A stretch of 64,000 nt of DNA from Microbacterium sp. Root166 (GTDB lineage: Bacteria; Actinomycetota; Actinomycetes; Actinomycetales; Microbacteriaceae). Below the pieces are notes generated by a model. The model saw only the letters and a list, made by a program, of their open reading frames with translations, ran no database searches and was not told the origin of the DNA. Shown piece after piece: positions 7,812-16,422 of the stretch (its first letter is position 1; every line of letters begins with the position of its first letter). Position numbers and translations under genes: made by a program. The stretch is taken from NCBI RefSeq assembly GCF_001427145.1, contig NZ_LMGL01000001.1, positions 853,540 through 917,539 on the forward strand. The letters run 5' to 3'.

Positions 7812-9176
7812 AATCCTCTGGTCGACGAAGACCGGATGCCGCAGCCCGCAGCCGACGCGAAGGCCCTGCGTCGCGCCCGCAAGGCGACGGTGCCGCGTGC
7901 GGCATGGCTGATCGGTCCCGCCCTGGTCGCGGGCGTGGCCTACCTCGACCCGGGCAATGTCGCGAGCAACATGACCGCCGGCGCGGTCTATGGGTACCTC
8001 CTGGTCTGGGTCGTGGTGCTCGGCAACGTGATGGCGTGGCTGATCCAGTACCTGTCCGCCAAGCTCGGCATCGTCACGGGCAAGAGCCTGCCCGAGACCC
8101 TCGGCGAGCGCATCGGCAGCGCGTGGGGACGCCGCGCGTATTGGCTGCAGGCCGAGCTCGTCGCCATGGCCACCGATATCGCCGAGGTGATCGGCGGGGC
8201 CGTCGCCCTCAACCTGCTGTTCGATGTGCCGCTGCTGTGGGGCGGCGTCATCACGGGCACGGTGTCGATCGCGCTGCTGCTGCTGCAGTCCAAGCGCGGT
8301 CCGCGCACGTTCGAGTTCGTCGTGATCGGCCTCGTCGCGATCATCGCGATCGGCTTCACGTACGGCGTCTTCATCGCTCCGCCCGACCCCGCCGGCGTCG
8401 TCGGCGGACTGGTGCCGCGGTTCGAGGACACCGGCTCGGTGCTCCTGGCCGCCTCGATCCTCGGCGCGACGATCATGCCCCACGCGATCTACGCGCACAG
8501 TGCGCTCGCCCGCGATCGCTTCGCCCCGGCGGCGGCCATGAGCCCTGCACGCACGGCTCCCCTCCAGGACGACGGCCCCGGCGCCCGCATCCCGGCCCCG
8601 CTCGAAGAGCTCCGCGGCATCTCGACCTCGCGCCTGCTGCGCGCGACGAAGTGGGACGTCACGATCGCGATGCTCATCGCGGGCACCGTGAACCTCTGCA
8701 TCCTCCTGCTGGCCGCGGCCAACCTCGCCGGGGTTCCGGGAACCGACACGCTCGAGGGCGCGTACGCGGCGCTCGACGCGGGCCTCGGCCCGGCCGTCGC
8801 GACGCTGTTCGCGGTGGGCCTGCTCGCGAGCGGCCTGGCCTCGACGTCGGTCGGCGCGTACGCGGGCGCCGAGATCATGCACGGGCTCCTGCGCATCAAG
8901 GTGCCGCTGCTGGCCCGGCGCCTGGTCACCCTCATCCCGGCGCTCATCATCCTCGCCGCCGGGATCGACCCGACGCTCGCACTCGTGCTGAGCCAGGTCG
9001 TGCTGTCGTTCGGCATCCCCTTCGCCCTCATCCCCCTCGTCGCACTGACGGCGAAGGCCGACGTGCTCGGCGGGTTCAAGAACCGCGTCCTGACGACGGC
9101 AGCGGGGGTCGCGGCATCCGTGTTCCTCATCGCGCTCAACGGGATCCTGCTGTGGTTGGTGCTCACGGGCGCGTGA
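7803..9176 (+). CDS. mntH: Nramp-type Mn2+/divalent metal transporter
   Basis: 457 aa, eleven to twelve transmembrane helices. The TM1 metal motif DPGN is at residues 49-52 (YLDPGNVASN) and the TM6 motif MPHAIYAHSA is intact, so it should import Mn2+ (possibly Fe2+) by H+ symport. The first ATG at 7803 is exactly 6 nt after a TAGTAT -10 box and lies inside the second of two identical-arm operators, so the transcript is predicted to start at the A of the ATG. A later ATG at 7836 is possible. A DtxR/MntR-type regulator gene follows after 23 nt. Confidence 0.95.
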   Translation: MPKNPLVDEDRMPQPAADAKALRRARKATVPRAAWLIGPALVAGVAYLDPGNVASNMTAGAVYGYLLVWVVVLGNVMAWLIQYLSAKLGIVTGKSLPETLGERIGSAWGRRAYWLQAELVAMATDIAEVIGGAVALNLLFDVPLLWGGVITGTVSIALLLLQSKRGPRTFEFVVIGLVAIIAIGFTYGVFIAPPDPAGVVGGLVPRFEDTGSVLLAASILGATIMPHAIYAHSALARDRFAPAAAMSPARTAPLQDDGPGARIPAPLEELRGISTSRLLRATKWDVTIAMLIAGTVNLCILLLAAANLAGVPGTDTLEGAYAALDAGLGPAVATLFAVGLLASGLASTSVGAYAGAEIMHGLLRIKVPLLARRLVTLIPALIILAAGIDPTLALVLSQVVLSFGIPFALIPLVALTAKADVLGGFKNRVLTTAAGVAASVFLIALNGILLWLVLTGA

Positions 9177-9187
9177 GCCCTGCCCGG

Positions 9188-9193
9188 TAGCCT
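9188..9193 (+). promoter_or_regulatory. -10 box of mntR
   Basis: TAGCCT 6 nt before GTG 9200. This allows mntR transcription independent of mntH. Confidence 0.6.
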
Positions 9194-9199
9194 GACGAG

Positions 9200-9835
9200 G
9201 TGGCCTCTCCCGCGATCGACGACTACCTCAAGACGATCTACCACCACACCGAGTGGCAGACCGAGCCGATCACGCCGTCGCAGCTGGCCGGCGAACTGGG
9301 GCTCGCGCCGTCGAGCGTCACCGAGATGGTCCGCAAGCTCGCCGCTCAGGGCCTCGTCACGCACCGTCCGTACGGACCCATCACGCTGACGGATGCCGGA
9401 GCGCTCCGCGCCGCCGCGATCATCCGCCGCCACCGCCTCATCGAGACCTGGCTGGTCGGCGAGTTCGGCTACGCGTGGGACGAGGTGCACGACGAGGCCG
9501 AGATCCTCGAGCACTCGATCAGCGACCGCCTGCTCGAGGGCATCGACGAGCGGCTGGGCCGGCCGCGGTTCGATCCGCACGGAGACGCGATTCCGGATGC
9601 CGCCGGCCAGGTGCAGCGCGAGCCGTTCGTGCTGCTCGCCGCCGCCGCCGCTGGTCACACCGGACGCGTCCTGCGGGTGAGCGACCGCGACCCGGCGCTG
9701 CTGCGCGCGGTGGAGGCGGCCGGGGTCGAAGTCGGCGCGGAGGCGACCGTGCTCGAGGGGCCGGGGCTGCGCGTCGGCGGGTCGGACATCGCTCTTCCGT
9801 CCGCCGCGGCCGACGCCGTCTGGCTCAGCGCGTGA
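9200..9835 (+). CDS. mntR: DtxR/MntR-family metal-dependent repressor
   Basis: 211 aa. An N-terminal winged helix (about residues 4-65, with SQLAGELGLAPSSVTEMVRK as recognition region) is followed by a metal-binding dimerisation domain whose ligands are seen in HRLIETWL and HDEAEILEHSISD. A C-terminal SH3/FeoA-like part (about 150-211) makes it a three-domain DtxR type. It probably represses mntH through the twin TTTCGG-N4-CCGAAA sites when Mn2+ is replete. The GTG at 9200 is 6 nt after its own TAGCCT box, so it can also be transcribed separately. Confidence 0.9.
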   Translation: MASPAIDDYLKTIYHHTEWQTEPITPSQLAGELGLAPSSVTEMVRKLAAQGLVTHRPYGPITLTDAGALRAAAIIRRHRLIETWLVGEFGYAWDEVHDEAEILEHSISDRLLEGIDERLGRPRFDPHGDAIPDAAGQVQREPFVLLAAAAAGHTGRVLRVSDRDPALLRAVEAAGVEVGAEATVLEGPGLRVGGSDIALPSAAADAVWLSA

Positions 9836-9940
9836 GGGCGTTTCCCATCCCCTCTTGACATGGCTCCATCCCGGGTGGAGGATCCGCGGTGGGGAGTCCT
9901 CTGGGGAGGATCTGACCGCTCGGATGGGTCCGGGCGCGTC

Positions 9941-9966
9941 ACGGATGTCGTGGGCATCCGTACTTT
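9941..9966 (+). promoter_or_regulatory. Dyad and candidate -10 upstream of secreted Ig-like protein
   Basis: ACGGATG-N7-CATCCGT (9941-9961) abuts TACTTT (9961-9966). The 242-base gap before the gene also holds a TTGACA at 9855-9860 without a good partner -10. Promoter assignment is tentative. Confidence 0.35.
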
Positions 9967-10077
9967 CGGCACGGACGGACGGGGGAATCGAACGCGTGCC
10001 GCGTCCGACCGCGACGACAGGTCTCACTCGATGACGAGGGCCTCCATCAAGGGGGATCCATCACCATGGAGGGGAAC

Positions 10078-11655
10078 ATGTCCAGAAGAACAGTGGCGAT
10101 CGCGCTGGGGTCAGCGCTCGTCGCGGCGGGGTTGCTGGCAGCGCCGGCCGCATCCGCCGACATCCGCACCGGAAGCGCAGAGACCGAGTGTCAATCGGCC
10201 GGCTTCGACACCGGCGTCAAGCTCGACACCGGGGCTCCCGGTTCCTACGAATACGATGGGATCGGGCCCTGGGAGCCGGACGGCAAGCCCATCATCCTCA
10301 GCGTCACCATCACCGACAGTCACACCTTCGCCTGGACAGCCGCGCCGTCGATCGAGGCCGTCCTTGTGAAAGCGGGATCGGTGCACATCGCCTATCCGGG
10401 CGGATCCGCCGGCGGCGGAGACCTTGTCGCGGACCACGACCACAAGAACGGAATCAGTCACCTCACGTTCTGCTGGGGCGACGACCCGTACGACCCGTAC
10501 GAGGAGCTCACGGTCACGAAGACCGTCGAGACCTCGTATGTCAGGGACCACGACTGGTCCCTGAGCAAGAGCGCGGACCCCGCCGAGGTGTGGCTGTACG
10601 CCCCCGGCGGCGCGGGGTCGGGATCGGCCGACGTCGACTGGACCGTGATGGTCGGGTATGACGGAGCGACCGACTCGGGTCACACGGTGAGTGGAATCGT
10701 GACGGTCGAGAACACAGGCAGTGCGGCGGCGGCGGTCACCGACCTCGTCGACACGATGACGACGGATGCTCCGCACGAGATCGCGCTCGACTGCGGTGAG
10801 GTCGACCTCAGTGGCGACGCTCTCGTGATCCTCGCGGCCGGAGACTCGTTCTCGTGCGACTACTCGATGGCGACGGCCGGCCCGGTGTCGGGCTCGAACA
10901 CCGCCGTAGCCACGACGGTCAGCGGCGGTTCCTACAGTTCGGGCGCTGAGCCCATCGCATGGGGAGACCCTGTCGAGGAGTCCGACCGGACCGTGACCGT
11001 GACGGATGTGAGCGACGTGGGCGGAACGCAGGACGCCTCGTTCACCGCACCCGACGGCGGCAGCATCGATTACTCCGACACCTTCACGTGGTCGGACTAC
11101 GAGACCTGCGGCGACCACGTCTACGACAACACCGCGACACTGACGAGTGAAGGCTCGGATCCATACGAGCCGGCCGTCGTGCTGGACGAGGTCACCGAGT
11201 CGGTCACGGTGCACGTGCAGTGCCTCGTGTTCGACGGCGAGACCGCATGGGCGGCCAACGCCGGACCGGGAACGCTACCGTACAACATCAAGAAGGGCGG
11301 CAACTGGGCAACGTACGTCCAGTACCCGAACACGGCTCCCGTGGTGAAGACGTACAACGTCTACGCCGGGCAGAACATGCTCGCCGGCACAGCGACAGTG
11401 AGCCCGACCGTCGGTGGCAAGGTGACGGTGACGGTCGACCTGATGGGCGACTGGGAGTTCGCGGAGGTCGCGTCCAACATGAAGATCCAGACGTACTCGA
11501 GTGCGCCGAGCGGCAACCCGTCGCCCGGATTGTTCGCGTACAAGACGACCTGCATGACGGATCCGTGCACGTCCGGCCCCATTCCGGTCGCCAAGTACTA
11601 CGGAATCCACATGGACGTCGGCGTCTGGGTCCCCGACCCGGGGTTCGGACTCTGA
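10078..11655 (+). CDS. Secreted Ig-like (DUF11-type) repeat protein
   Basis: 525 aa. The ATG at 10078 is preceded by GGAGGGG at a normal distance; an upstream in-frame ATG at 10066 contains that ribosome site and is less likely. A clear Sec signal peptide (SRRTVAIALG then LLAAPAASA, cleavage near residue 29) precedes Thr/Ser/Asp-rich beta-sandwich segments with paired Cys. The parts reading DWSLSKSADP and SGIVTVENTGSAAA resemble DUF11-like Ig domains of actinobacterial surface proteins. There is no LPxTG or C-terminal membrane anchor, so it is probably released or bound non-covalently. Function unknown. Confidence 0.8.
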   Translation: MSRRTVAIALGSALVAAGLLAAPAASADIRTGSAETECQSAGFDTGVKLDTGAPGSYEYDGIGPWEPDGKPIILSVTITDSHTFAWTAAPSIEAVLVKAGSVHIAYPGGSAGGGDLVADHDHKNGISHLTFCWGDDPYDPYEELTVTKTVETSYVRDHDWSLSKSADPAEVWLYAPGGAGSGSADVDWTVMVGYDGATDSGHTVSGIVTVENTGSAAAAVTDLVDTMTTDAPHEIALDCGEVDLSGDALVILAAGDSFSCDYSMATAGPVSGSNTAVATTVSGGSYSSGAEPIAWGDPVEESDRTVTVTDVSDVGGTQDASFTAPDGGSIDYSDTFTWSDYETCGDHVYDNTATLTSEGSDPYEPAVVLDEVTESVTVHVQCLVFDGETAWAANAGPGTLPYNIKKGGNWATYVQYPNTAPVVKTYNVYAGQNMLAGTATVSPTVGGKVTVTVDLMGDWEFAEVASNMKIQTYSSAPSGNPSPGLFAYKTTCMTDPCTSGPIPVAKYYGIHMDVGVWVPDPGFGL

Positions 11656-11673
11656 CGAACGAGCGTTGAACGC

Positions 11674-11703
11674 CTGCGGGGAGTCGGTGACGGCTCCCCG
11701 CAG
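11674..11703 (+). terminator. Hairpin terminator after the secreted Ig-like protein
   Basis: CTGCGGGGAG / CTCCCCGCAG, perfect 10-bp arms and 10-nt loop, 18 nt after the stop; no long T-run, as usual at high GC. Confidence 0.75.
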
Positions 11704-11743
11704 TCGTGTCCGACGCACGACTCAACTGTTCACGTGACGCCCC

Positions 11744-11749
11744 TAGGCT
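11744..11749 (+). promoter_or_regulatory. -10 box of HAD phosphatase operon
   Basis: TAGGCT 6 nt before ATG 11756. Confidence 0.65.
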
Positions 11750-11755
11750 GGGCGC

Positions 11756-12565
11756 ATGCGTACCCGGGCAGAGATCGAGTGCTGGCTGACCGACATGGAC
11801 GGCGTGCTCGTGCACGAGAACACGCCCATCCCCGGAGCGTCCGCGCTGCTGGAGCAGTGGCGCGACACCGGGACGCCGTTCCTCGTCCTGACGAACAACT
11901 CGATCTTCACGCCGCGCGACCTGAGCGCGAGGCTTCGCGCGTCGGGGCTCATCGTGCCCGAGGAGTCGATCTGGACGTCGGCCCTCGCGACGGCGGACTT
12001 CCTGCGGTCGCAGATGCCCGGCGGCACCGCGTTCGTGATCGGCGAGGCCGGTCTCACGACGGCGCTGCACGAGGCCGGCTTCATCATGACCGAGACCGAC
12101 CCCGACTACGTCGTCGTCGGCGAGACCCGCAACTACTCGTTCGAGGCGATCACCAAGGCCATTCGCTTCATCGGCGCGGGCGCGCGGTTCATCGCGACCA
12201 ACCCCGACGCCACGGGTCCGTCGATCGATGGCGTCCTTCCCGCGACGGGCGCGATCACCGCGCTCATCACGAAGGCCACCGGCATGGAGCCGTACGTCGT
12301 CGGCAAGCCGAACCCGATGATGTTCCGATCGGCGCTCAACCGCATCGGCGCCCACTCCGAGAACACCGGCATGATCGGCGACCGCATGGACACCGACGTC
12401 GTCGCCGGCATCGAGGCCGGCCTGCATACGATCCTCGTGCTCACCGGCATCAGCGATCCCGCCGAGATCCAGCGATACCCGTTCCGGCCCGACGAGATCC
12501 TCAACTCGGTCGCCGATCTCCTGGTCACCGAACCCATCGAGAGCGAAGAGGCGGACATCCTCTGA
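11756..12565 (+). CDS. HAD-superfamily IIA sugar-phosphate phosphatase (NagD-like)
   Basis: 269 aa. HAD motif I is DMDGVLVHE (near residue 14), motif II is LTNNS, and the C-terminal motif is GDRMDTDVVAGIEAG; a type IIA cap lies between. NagD-like enzymes dephosphorylate nucleotides or sugar phosphates with Mg2+ and an aspartyl-phosphate intermediate. The ATG at 11756 is 6 nt after TAGGCT. Its stop overlaps the next start by one base (TGATG), so the two genes and the following small membrane gene form an operon. Confidence 0.9.
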   Translation: MRTRAEIECWLTDMDGVLVHENTPIPGASALLEQWRDTGTPFLVLTNNSIFTPRDLSARLRASGLIVPEESIWTSALATADFLRSQMPGGTAFVIGEAGLTTALHEAGFIMTETDPDYVVVGETRNYSFEAITKAIRFIGAGARFIATNPDATGPSIDGVLPATGAITALITKATGMEPYVVGKPNPMMFRSALNRIGAHSENTGMIGDRMDTDVVAGIEAGLHTILVLTGISDPAEIQRYPFRPDEILNSVADLLVTEPIESEEADIL

Positions 12566-13137
12566 TGGGAGCCCTCGACGACGGCGAGAAGGTGGAAGCA
12601 CCGGATGCCGCGACCTGGCGCGCCTGGCTGGAGGCGAACCACCGCACCTCGAAGGGCGCCTGGCTCGTGCGTCCGCGCAAGGACTCGGGGCTGACACTCG
12701 TCGGCTATGAGGACGCGATCCGCCACGCCCTGTGCTTCGGCTGGATCGACGGTCCGGTGCGCACGTTCGACGCCGAGCGCGGGGGCCTGTGGTTCGCGCC
12801 GCGCCGGCCGTCCAGCGGCTGGGCCGCCACGAACAAGGCGCGGCTCATCGAACTCGAGGCCGCGGGTCTCATGACCGAGGCCGGCACCCGAGCGGTCGAG
12901 CTGGCCAAGGCGAACGGATCGTGGACCGTGCTCGACAACGCCGAGGCGATGATCGAGCCCGACGATCTCGTGGCCGCCCTGGACGCAGAGCCTGCGGCCC
13001 GGACTGCCTGGGACGCGTTTCCGCCGTCGGCCCGCAAGATCGGCATCGCCGCGGTCGACTCGGCGCGGCGTCCCGAGACGCGTGCGGCGCGCATCGCGAA
13101 GGTCGTCGCGGATGCCGCGGAGGGGAAGCGCCCATGA
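12565..13137 (+). CDS. YdeI/OmdA-like family protein
   Basis: 190 aa. The N-terminal segment (DAATWRAWLEANHRTSKGAWL), the central CFGWIDGPVR and the FAPRRPSSGWAATNKAR region match the bacteriocin-protection YdeI/OmdA family, common in actinobacteria but of poorly defined biochemical role. The start ATG overlaps the HAD stop and the end is coupled by ATGA to a 43-residue membrane protein. Confidence 0.85.
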   Translation: MGALDDGEKVEAPDAATWRAWLEANHRTSKGAWLVRPRKDSGLTLVGYEDAIRHALCFGWIDGPVRTFDAERGGLWFAPRRPSSGWAATNKARLIELEAAGLMTEAGTRAVELAKANGSWTVLDNAEAMIEPDDLVAALDAEPAARTAWDAFPPSARKIGIAAVDSARRPETRAARIAKVVADAAEGKRP

Positions 13138-13265
13138 TCATCTCGGAGCTCGAGCGGAACCTGCTCTTCGCGGTGTCCACGCTCATCGTGCTGGGCACGC
13201 TGACCGTGTTCATCTGGCAGCTCGTGCGCAGCCGCAATCGCGACCGCGACGACGACCAGGGCTGA
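13134..13265 (+). CDS. 43-aa single-helix membrane protein
   Basis: Short gene with ATG overlapping the preceding stop (ATGA). It encodes MIISELERNL, one transmembrane helix (about residues 9-30) and a highly charged tail (RSRNRDRDDDQG), so N-out/C-in topology is likely. Coupling to two real genes and the sensible membrane-protein composition support it. It could be an accessory peptide of the YdeI-like protein. Confidence 0.65.
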   Translation: MIISELERNLLFAVSTLIVLGTLTVFIWQLVRSRNRDRDDDQG

Positions 13266-13279
13266 GCCTCCTGCCGCCG

Positions 13280-13343
13280 AGTGCGGCACTTTCCGGCGAG
13301 CGCTGCGTCGCGCGACGGCGCGCTCGCAGGAAACTGGCGCGCT
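13280..13343. terminator. Imperfect hairpin between convergent genes
   Basis: 24-nt arms (13280-13303 and 13320-13343) pairing at about 19 positions with a 16-nt loop, between the 43-aa gene and pyrE. Likely bidirectional terminator. Confidence 0.5.
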
Positions 13344-13356
13344 CGCGAAGCGCGGG

Positions 13357-13935
13357 CTACTGCGGGGCGAGCCCGAGGTCGTCGAGGTCGATCGCCGCGA
13401 GCCACTGCAGGCCCTCGGCCTCGACCGCGGCCTGGGCGCCGGTCTTGCGGTCGACGATCACCGCGACGGCGATGGGCTCGGCACCCTCGCGGCGCAGCGC
13501 CTCGACGGCCTTGAGCGCGGACTGGCCCGTGGTCGAAGTGTCCTCGAGGACGACGACGCGCTTGCCCGCGACATCCGCTCCCTCCACCTGACGACCGCGA
13601 CCGTGGTCCTTCGGCTCCTTGCGGACGACGAAGGCGTCCAGCGGCTCAGGCGTGCGCGCCGACTCGTGCATGACGGCGTTCGCGATGGGGTCCGCGCCGA
13701 GCGTGAGACCGCCGACCGCGACGATGCCGTCGACGCCGCGGACGAGGTCGAGCATGATGCGGCCGATCGCGGGCGCTGCCCGATGGTCGAGAGTGAGCTT
13801 GCGCATGTCGACGTAGTACGTCGCCTTCTTGCCACTCGAGAGCGTGAAGTCGCCGTGGAACACCGCCTCGGCCTTGATCAGCGCGATCAGGTTCTGGCGG
13901 TCGGACTCGAGCTCGGGCGTGGAGGCGGCGGTCAT
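13357..13935 (-). CDS. pyrE: Orotate phosphoribosyltransferase
   Basis: 192 aa. The PRPP-binding motif VVVLEDTSTTGQSA (near residue 125) and the lysine-rich loop VVRKEPKDHGRG are both present, as is the substrate region TLSSGKKATYYVDMR. It makes OMP from orotate and PRPP in pyrimidine synthesis. The ATG at 13935 lies 7 nt from TAGACT, implying a leaderless transcript, so longer starts upstream are rejected. It stands alone, convergent with the HAD operon. Confidence 0.96.
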   Translation of the reverse strand: MTAASTPELESDRQNLIALIKAEAVFHGDFTLSSGKKATYYVDMRKLTLDHRAAPAIGRIMLDLVRGVDGIVAVGGLTLGADPIANAVMHESARTPEPLDAFVVRKEPKDHGRGRQVEGADVAGKRVVVLEDTSTTGQSALKAVEALRREGAEPIAVAVIVDRKTGAQAAVEAEGLQWLAAIDLDDLGLAPQ

Positions 13936-13942
13936 GGGTTCG

Positions 13943-13948
13943 AGTCTA
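13943..13948 (-). promoter_or_regulatory. -10 box of pyrE
   Basis: TAGACT on the minus strand, 7 nt before ATG 13935. Confidence 0.65.
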
Positions 13949-13997
13949 TTGATGCGGCTCGGTCGTGACCGAGCCTGCGTCGTCGCCGAAACCGGAC

Positions 13998-15368
13998 CTA
14001 CCCGCCGAGCTCCGCGGGGTGGGTGAGCCGCCACCAGTCGGTGGGGGGCTCGATGTCGCCCTTCACGACGATGTCGACCGTCTCGGTGTGCGGGCCGGCG
14101 GTCCAGGTGATGCTGCCCGCCACTTCACCGTCCGCGTAGCTCTCGGGAGCCGTGGTGTCCATCTCGACCGTGATCGCGGTGTCGGACCACGTGAAGATCG
14201 ACGCGTCGCGGGCCAGCACCAGGTCGGCGGTGCCACCCCAGGCGGTGGTGAACGAGCCCACCTGCTGGCCGCGTGCGGCGAGCGGGACGTCATGGAAGCC
14301 GGCGCGGATGCTGTCGAGCTGGGCGAGCACGTCGGCGTTGACCGACTCGCGGGATGCCCCGCCGAGCACCACGCCGATCACGCTGAGACGCTCGGCGATG
14401 CCCGGCTCGACCTCGACGTCCACGAGCGCCGAGTACAGCAGATTGTGCGTGCCGGGGCCGAGGTTGCCGGTTTTGAGGCCGGTGATGCCGCCGGTGCCGA
14501 GCAGCGCGTTGGTGTTGAACATCCGGTCGTACCCGTCGAACGACAGCGACGGGGTGGCCGCGATCAGGGAGATGACCGGGTCCGCCGACGCCAGCTTGCC
14601 GATCGCGATCAGGTCCGTCAGCGTGCTCGTGTTGCGGGCGCTCATCCCGGTCGGTTCGACGATGGTCGTGCCGGTGAGTCCACGGGCAGCGAGCCAAGCT
14701 CGCGCCGCTTCGAGGAATCGCCCCTGCGAGCCGAACGCCCACGTCGAAACGGCCTCGGCGTAGTTGCTGGCCGACGGGACGAGCATCGTCGCCAGCGCCT
14801 GGCGCTGCGTCATCGTGCTGCCCGTGGGCATGGCCGCGATGGTGGCCCCCATCACGTAGTACTTGTCGTAGAGGTCGTTGTCGGCCTCGCTGAAGGTGAG
14901 GGTGGGGCCGGGGTCCGTCGCGTGCGCGAGCGGCTTGGCGTCGAGGATCACCATCGCGGTGATCAGCTTCGTCAGACTGGCGAGCGGGCGGGGCTCGTCC
15001 GTGCCCGTCGTCGACCAGATCCCGCTCGCGCCAGGGCCGAGATACTCGTCGCCACCGCTCACGCTGATCGCCGACGCGGCCGCCGACGGGACAGCGAGGA
15101 CGGCGGCGGGCGCGGGCGTCACACCCGGAGTCTGCGAGGTCTCGACGGGCGCAGCCAGCGGAGCGTTCAATGCCCAGCCGGTGTAGCCACCCGCAGCCAG
15201 CAGCAGCACGGCGATGATCGCGACGGTGATGAGCAGAGCGCGCCTGCGGCGACGACGACGGGCCGCCCGGACCTCGGCCTGGGCTCCGGCGTCCGGCTCG
15301 GGCATCTCGTCGCGCATCAGCTCCGTGAGGTCGGCGAACTCGTCCGGCGCCTGCTGATCGGTCGTCAT
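13998..15368 (-). CDS. S11-family D-alanyl-D-alanine carboxypeptidase (low-molecular-mass PBP)
   Basis: 456 aa. After a cytoplasmic tail of about 45 residues (Arg-rich at its end) comes one signal-anchor helix (ALLITVAIIAVLLLAAGG), then a PBP domain with SLTK (SxxK, about residue 128), SASN (SxN, about 195) and GLKTG (KTG, about 300). It should trim the terminal D-Ala of peptidoglycan stem peptides outside the membrane. The ATG at 15368 is chosen; an in-frame GTG ten codons upstream is possible. It is divergent from exonuclease III. Confidence 0.88.
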   Translation of the reverse strand: MTTDQQAPDEFADLTELMRDEMPEPDAGAQAEVRAARRRRRRRALLITVAIIAVLLLAAGGYTGWALNAPLAAPVETSQTPGVTPAPAAVLAVPSAAASAISVSGGDEYLGPGASGIWSTTGTDEPRPLASLTKLITAMVILDAKPLAHATDPGPTLTFSEADNDLYDKYYVMGATIAAMPTGSTMTQRQALATMLVPSASNYAEAVSTWAFGSQGRFLEAARAWLAARGLTGTTIVEPTGMSARNTSTLTDLIAIGKLASADPVISLIAATPSLSFDGYDRMFNTNALLGTGGITGLKTGNLGPGTHNLLYSALVDVEVEPGIAERLSVIGVVLGGASRESVNADVLAQLDSIRAGFHDVPLAARGQQVGSFTTAWGGTADLVLARDASIFTWSDTAITVEMDTTAPESYADGEVAGSITWTAGPHTETVDIVVKGDIEPPTDWWRLTHPAELGG

Positions 15369-15482
15369 CGAGGCGCGGCCGGTCGGAGCATGATTCACTT
15401 TCTCATGCCGGGCGGGGGCAGGACGGGCGTGATCCCGCGCTGTGGACAACCGCGGGCGCGCGTCCACGTCGCACGCCGCGCC

Positions 15483-15488
15483 TAGGCT
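15483..15488 (+). promoter_or_regulatory. -10 box of exonuclease III gene
   Basis: TAGGCT 7 nt before ATG 15496. Confidence 0.6.
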
Positions 15489-15495
15489 TGATCCC

Positions 15496-16335
15496 ATGCG
15501 TCTGGCCACCTGGAACGTCAACTCGATCCGCGCCCGCGTCGACCGGATCGTCGACTTCGCGGTGCGCGAGCACATCGACGTGCTCGCCATGCAGGAGATC
15601 AAGTGCAAGGTCGAGCAGTTCCCGTTCGAACGGTTCGAAGAGGCGGGGTTCCACGTCGAGGCCCACGGCTTCTCGCAGTGGAACGGCGTTGCGATCGCGA
15701 GCCGCGAGCCGGTCGAGAACGTCCGCACGGCCTTCCCCGGAATGCCCGGCTTCGAGAAGGGCGTCGAGTCCCTGGATGCCCCGCAGGAGGCACGCGCGAT
15801 CGGCGCCACCGTGGGCGGTGTCGAGGTCTGGAGCCTGTACGTGCCCAACGGCCGCGCGCTCGGCGACCCGCATTACTTCTACAAGCTCGACTGGCTGGCA
15901 GCGCTCGAGCAGTACACGCGCGAGTCGCTGATCGCCGACCCCGACCTGGCGCTCGCACTGGTCGGCGACTTCAACATCGCACCGACGGATGCCGACAACG
16001 GCGTGCCTCAGATCGTCCAGGGCTTCTCGACCCACGTCTCGCCGCCCGAGCGCGAGGCGTTCGCCGCACTCGAGCGAGCCGGCCTGCTCGACGTCGTGCG
16101 CCCGTTGGTGCCGACCGGCTTCACGTACTGGGACTACAAGCAGCTCCGCTTCCCCCGCAACGAGGGGATGCGCATCGACTTCATCCTCGGCTCACCTGCG
16201 GTCGCGAATGCCGTCACCGGCGCCGTGATCCACCGCAACGAGCGCAAAGGCGAATTGCCCAGCGACCACGTGCCGGTCGTGGTCGACCTCGACCTCACAG
16301 GGCCGGACGACGACGACCGCCCGATGATCTTCTAG
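15496..16335 (+). CDS. xthA: Exodeoxyribonuclease III / AP endonuclease
   Basis: 279 aa, standard for the ExoIII branch. Signature residues are visible: TWNVNSIRAR (Asn), AMQEIKCKVEQFP (metal Glu), GDFNIAPTDAD (Asp/Asn) and a C-terminal SDHVPVVVDL (Asp/His). It cleaves at abasic sites and digests 3' ends in base-excision repair. The ATG at 15496 follows TAGGCT by 7 nt. Confidence 0.95.
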   Translation: MRLATWNVNSIRARVDRIVDFAVREHIDVLAMQEIKCKVEQFPFERFEEAGFHVEAHGFSQWNGVAIASREPVENVRTAFPGMPGFEKGVESLDAPQEARAIGATVGGVEVWSLYVPNGRALGDPHYFYKLDWLAALEQYTRESLIADPDLALALVGDFNIAPTDADNGVPQIVQGFSTHVSPPEREAFAALERAGLLDVVRPLVPTGFTYWDYKQLRFPRNEGMRIDFILGSPAVANAVTGAVIHRNERKGELPSDHVPVVVDLDLTGPDDDDRPMIF

Positions 16336-16422
16336 TCGCCGCGTCCGGGGCGCCGCGCGTGCGCGACGCGCCCGTCGGCCCGGCGTGTTGTGACGACCCG
16401 AGGCCCCGAACCGCGTCCGACG

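Noticed and set aside
8489..10027. 512-codon minus-strand frame across mntH and mntR
   Set aside because: Low-complexity Arg/Ala/Ser composition and no recognisable motif; it is an antisense shadow of two clear genes.
9841..10077. Possible small gene before the secreted Ig-like protein
   Set aside because: Frames here have no ribosome site or protein-like composition; the stretch contains dyads and a candidate promoter.
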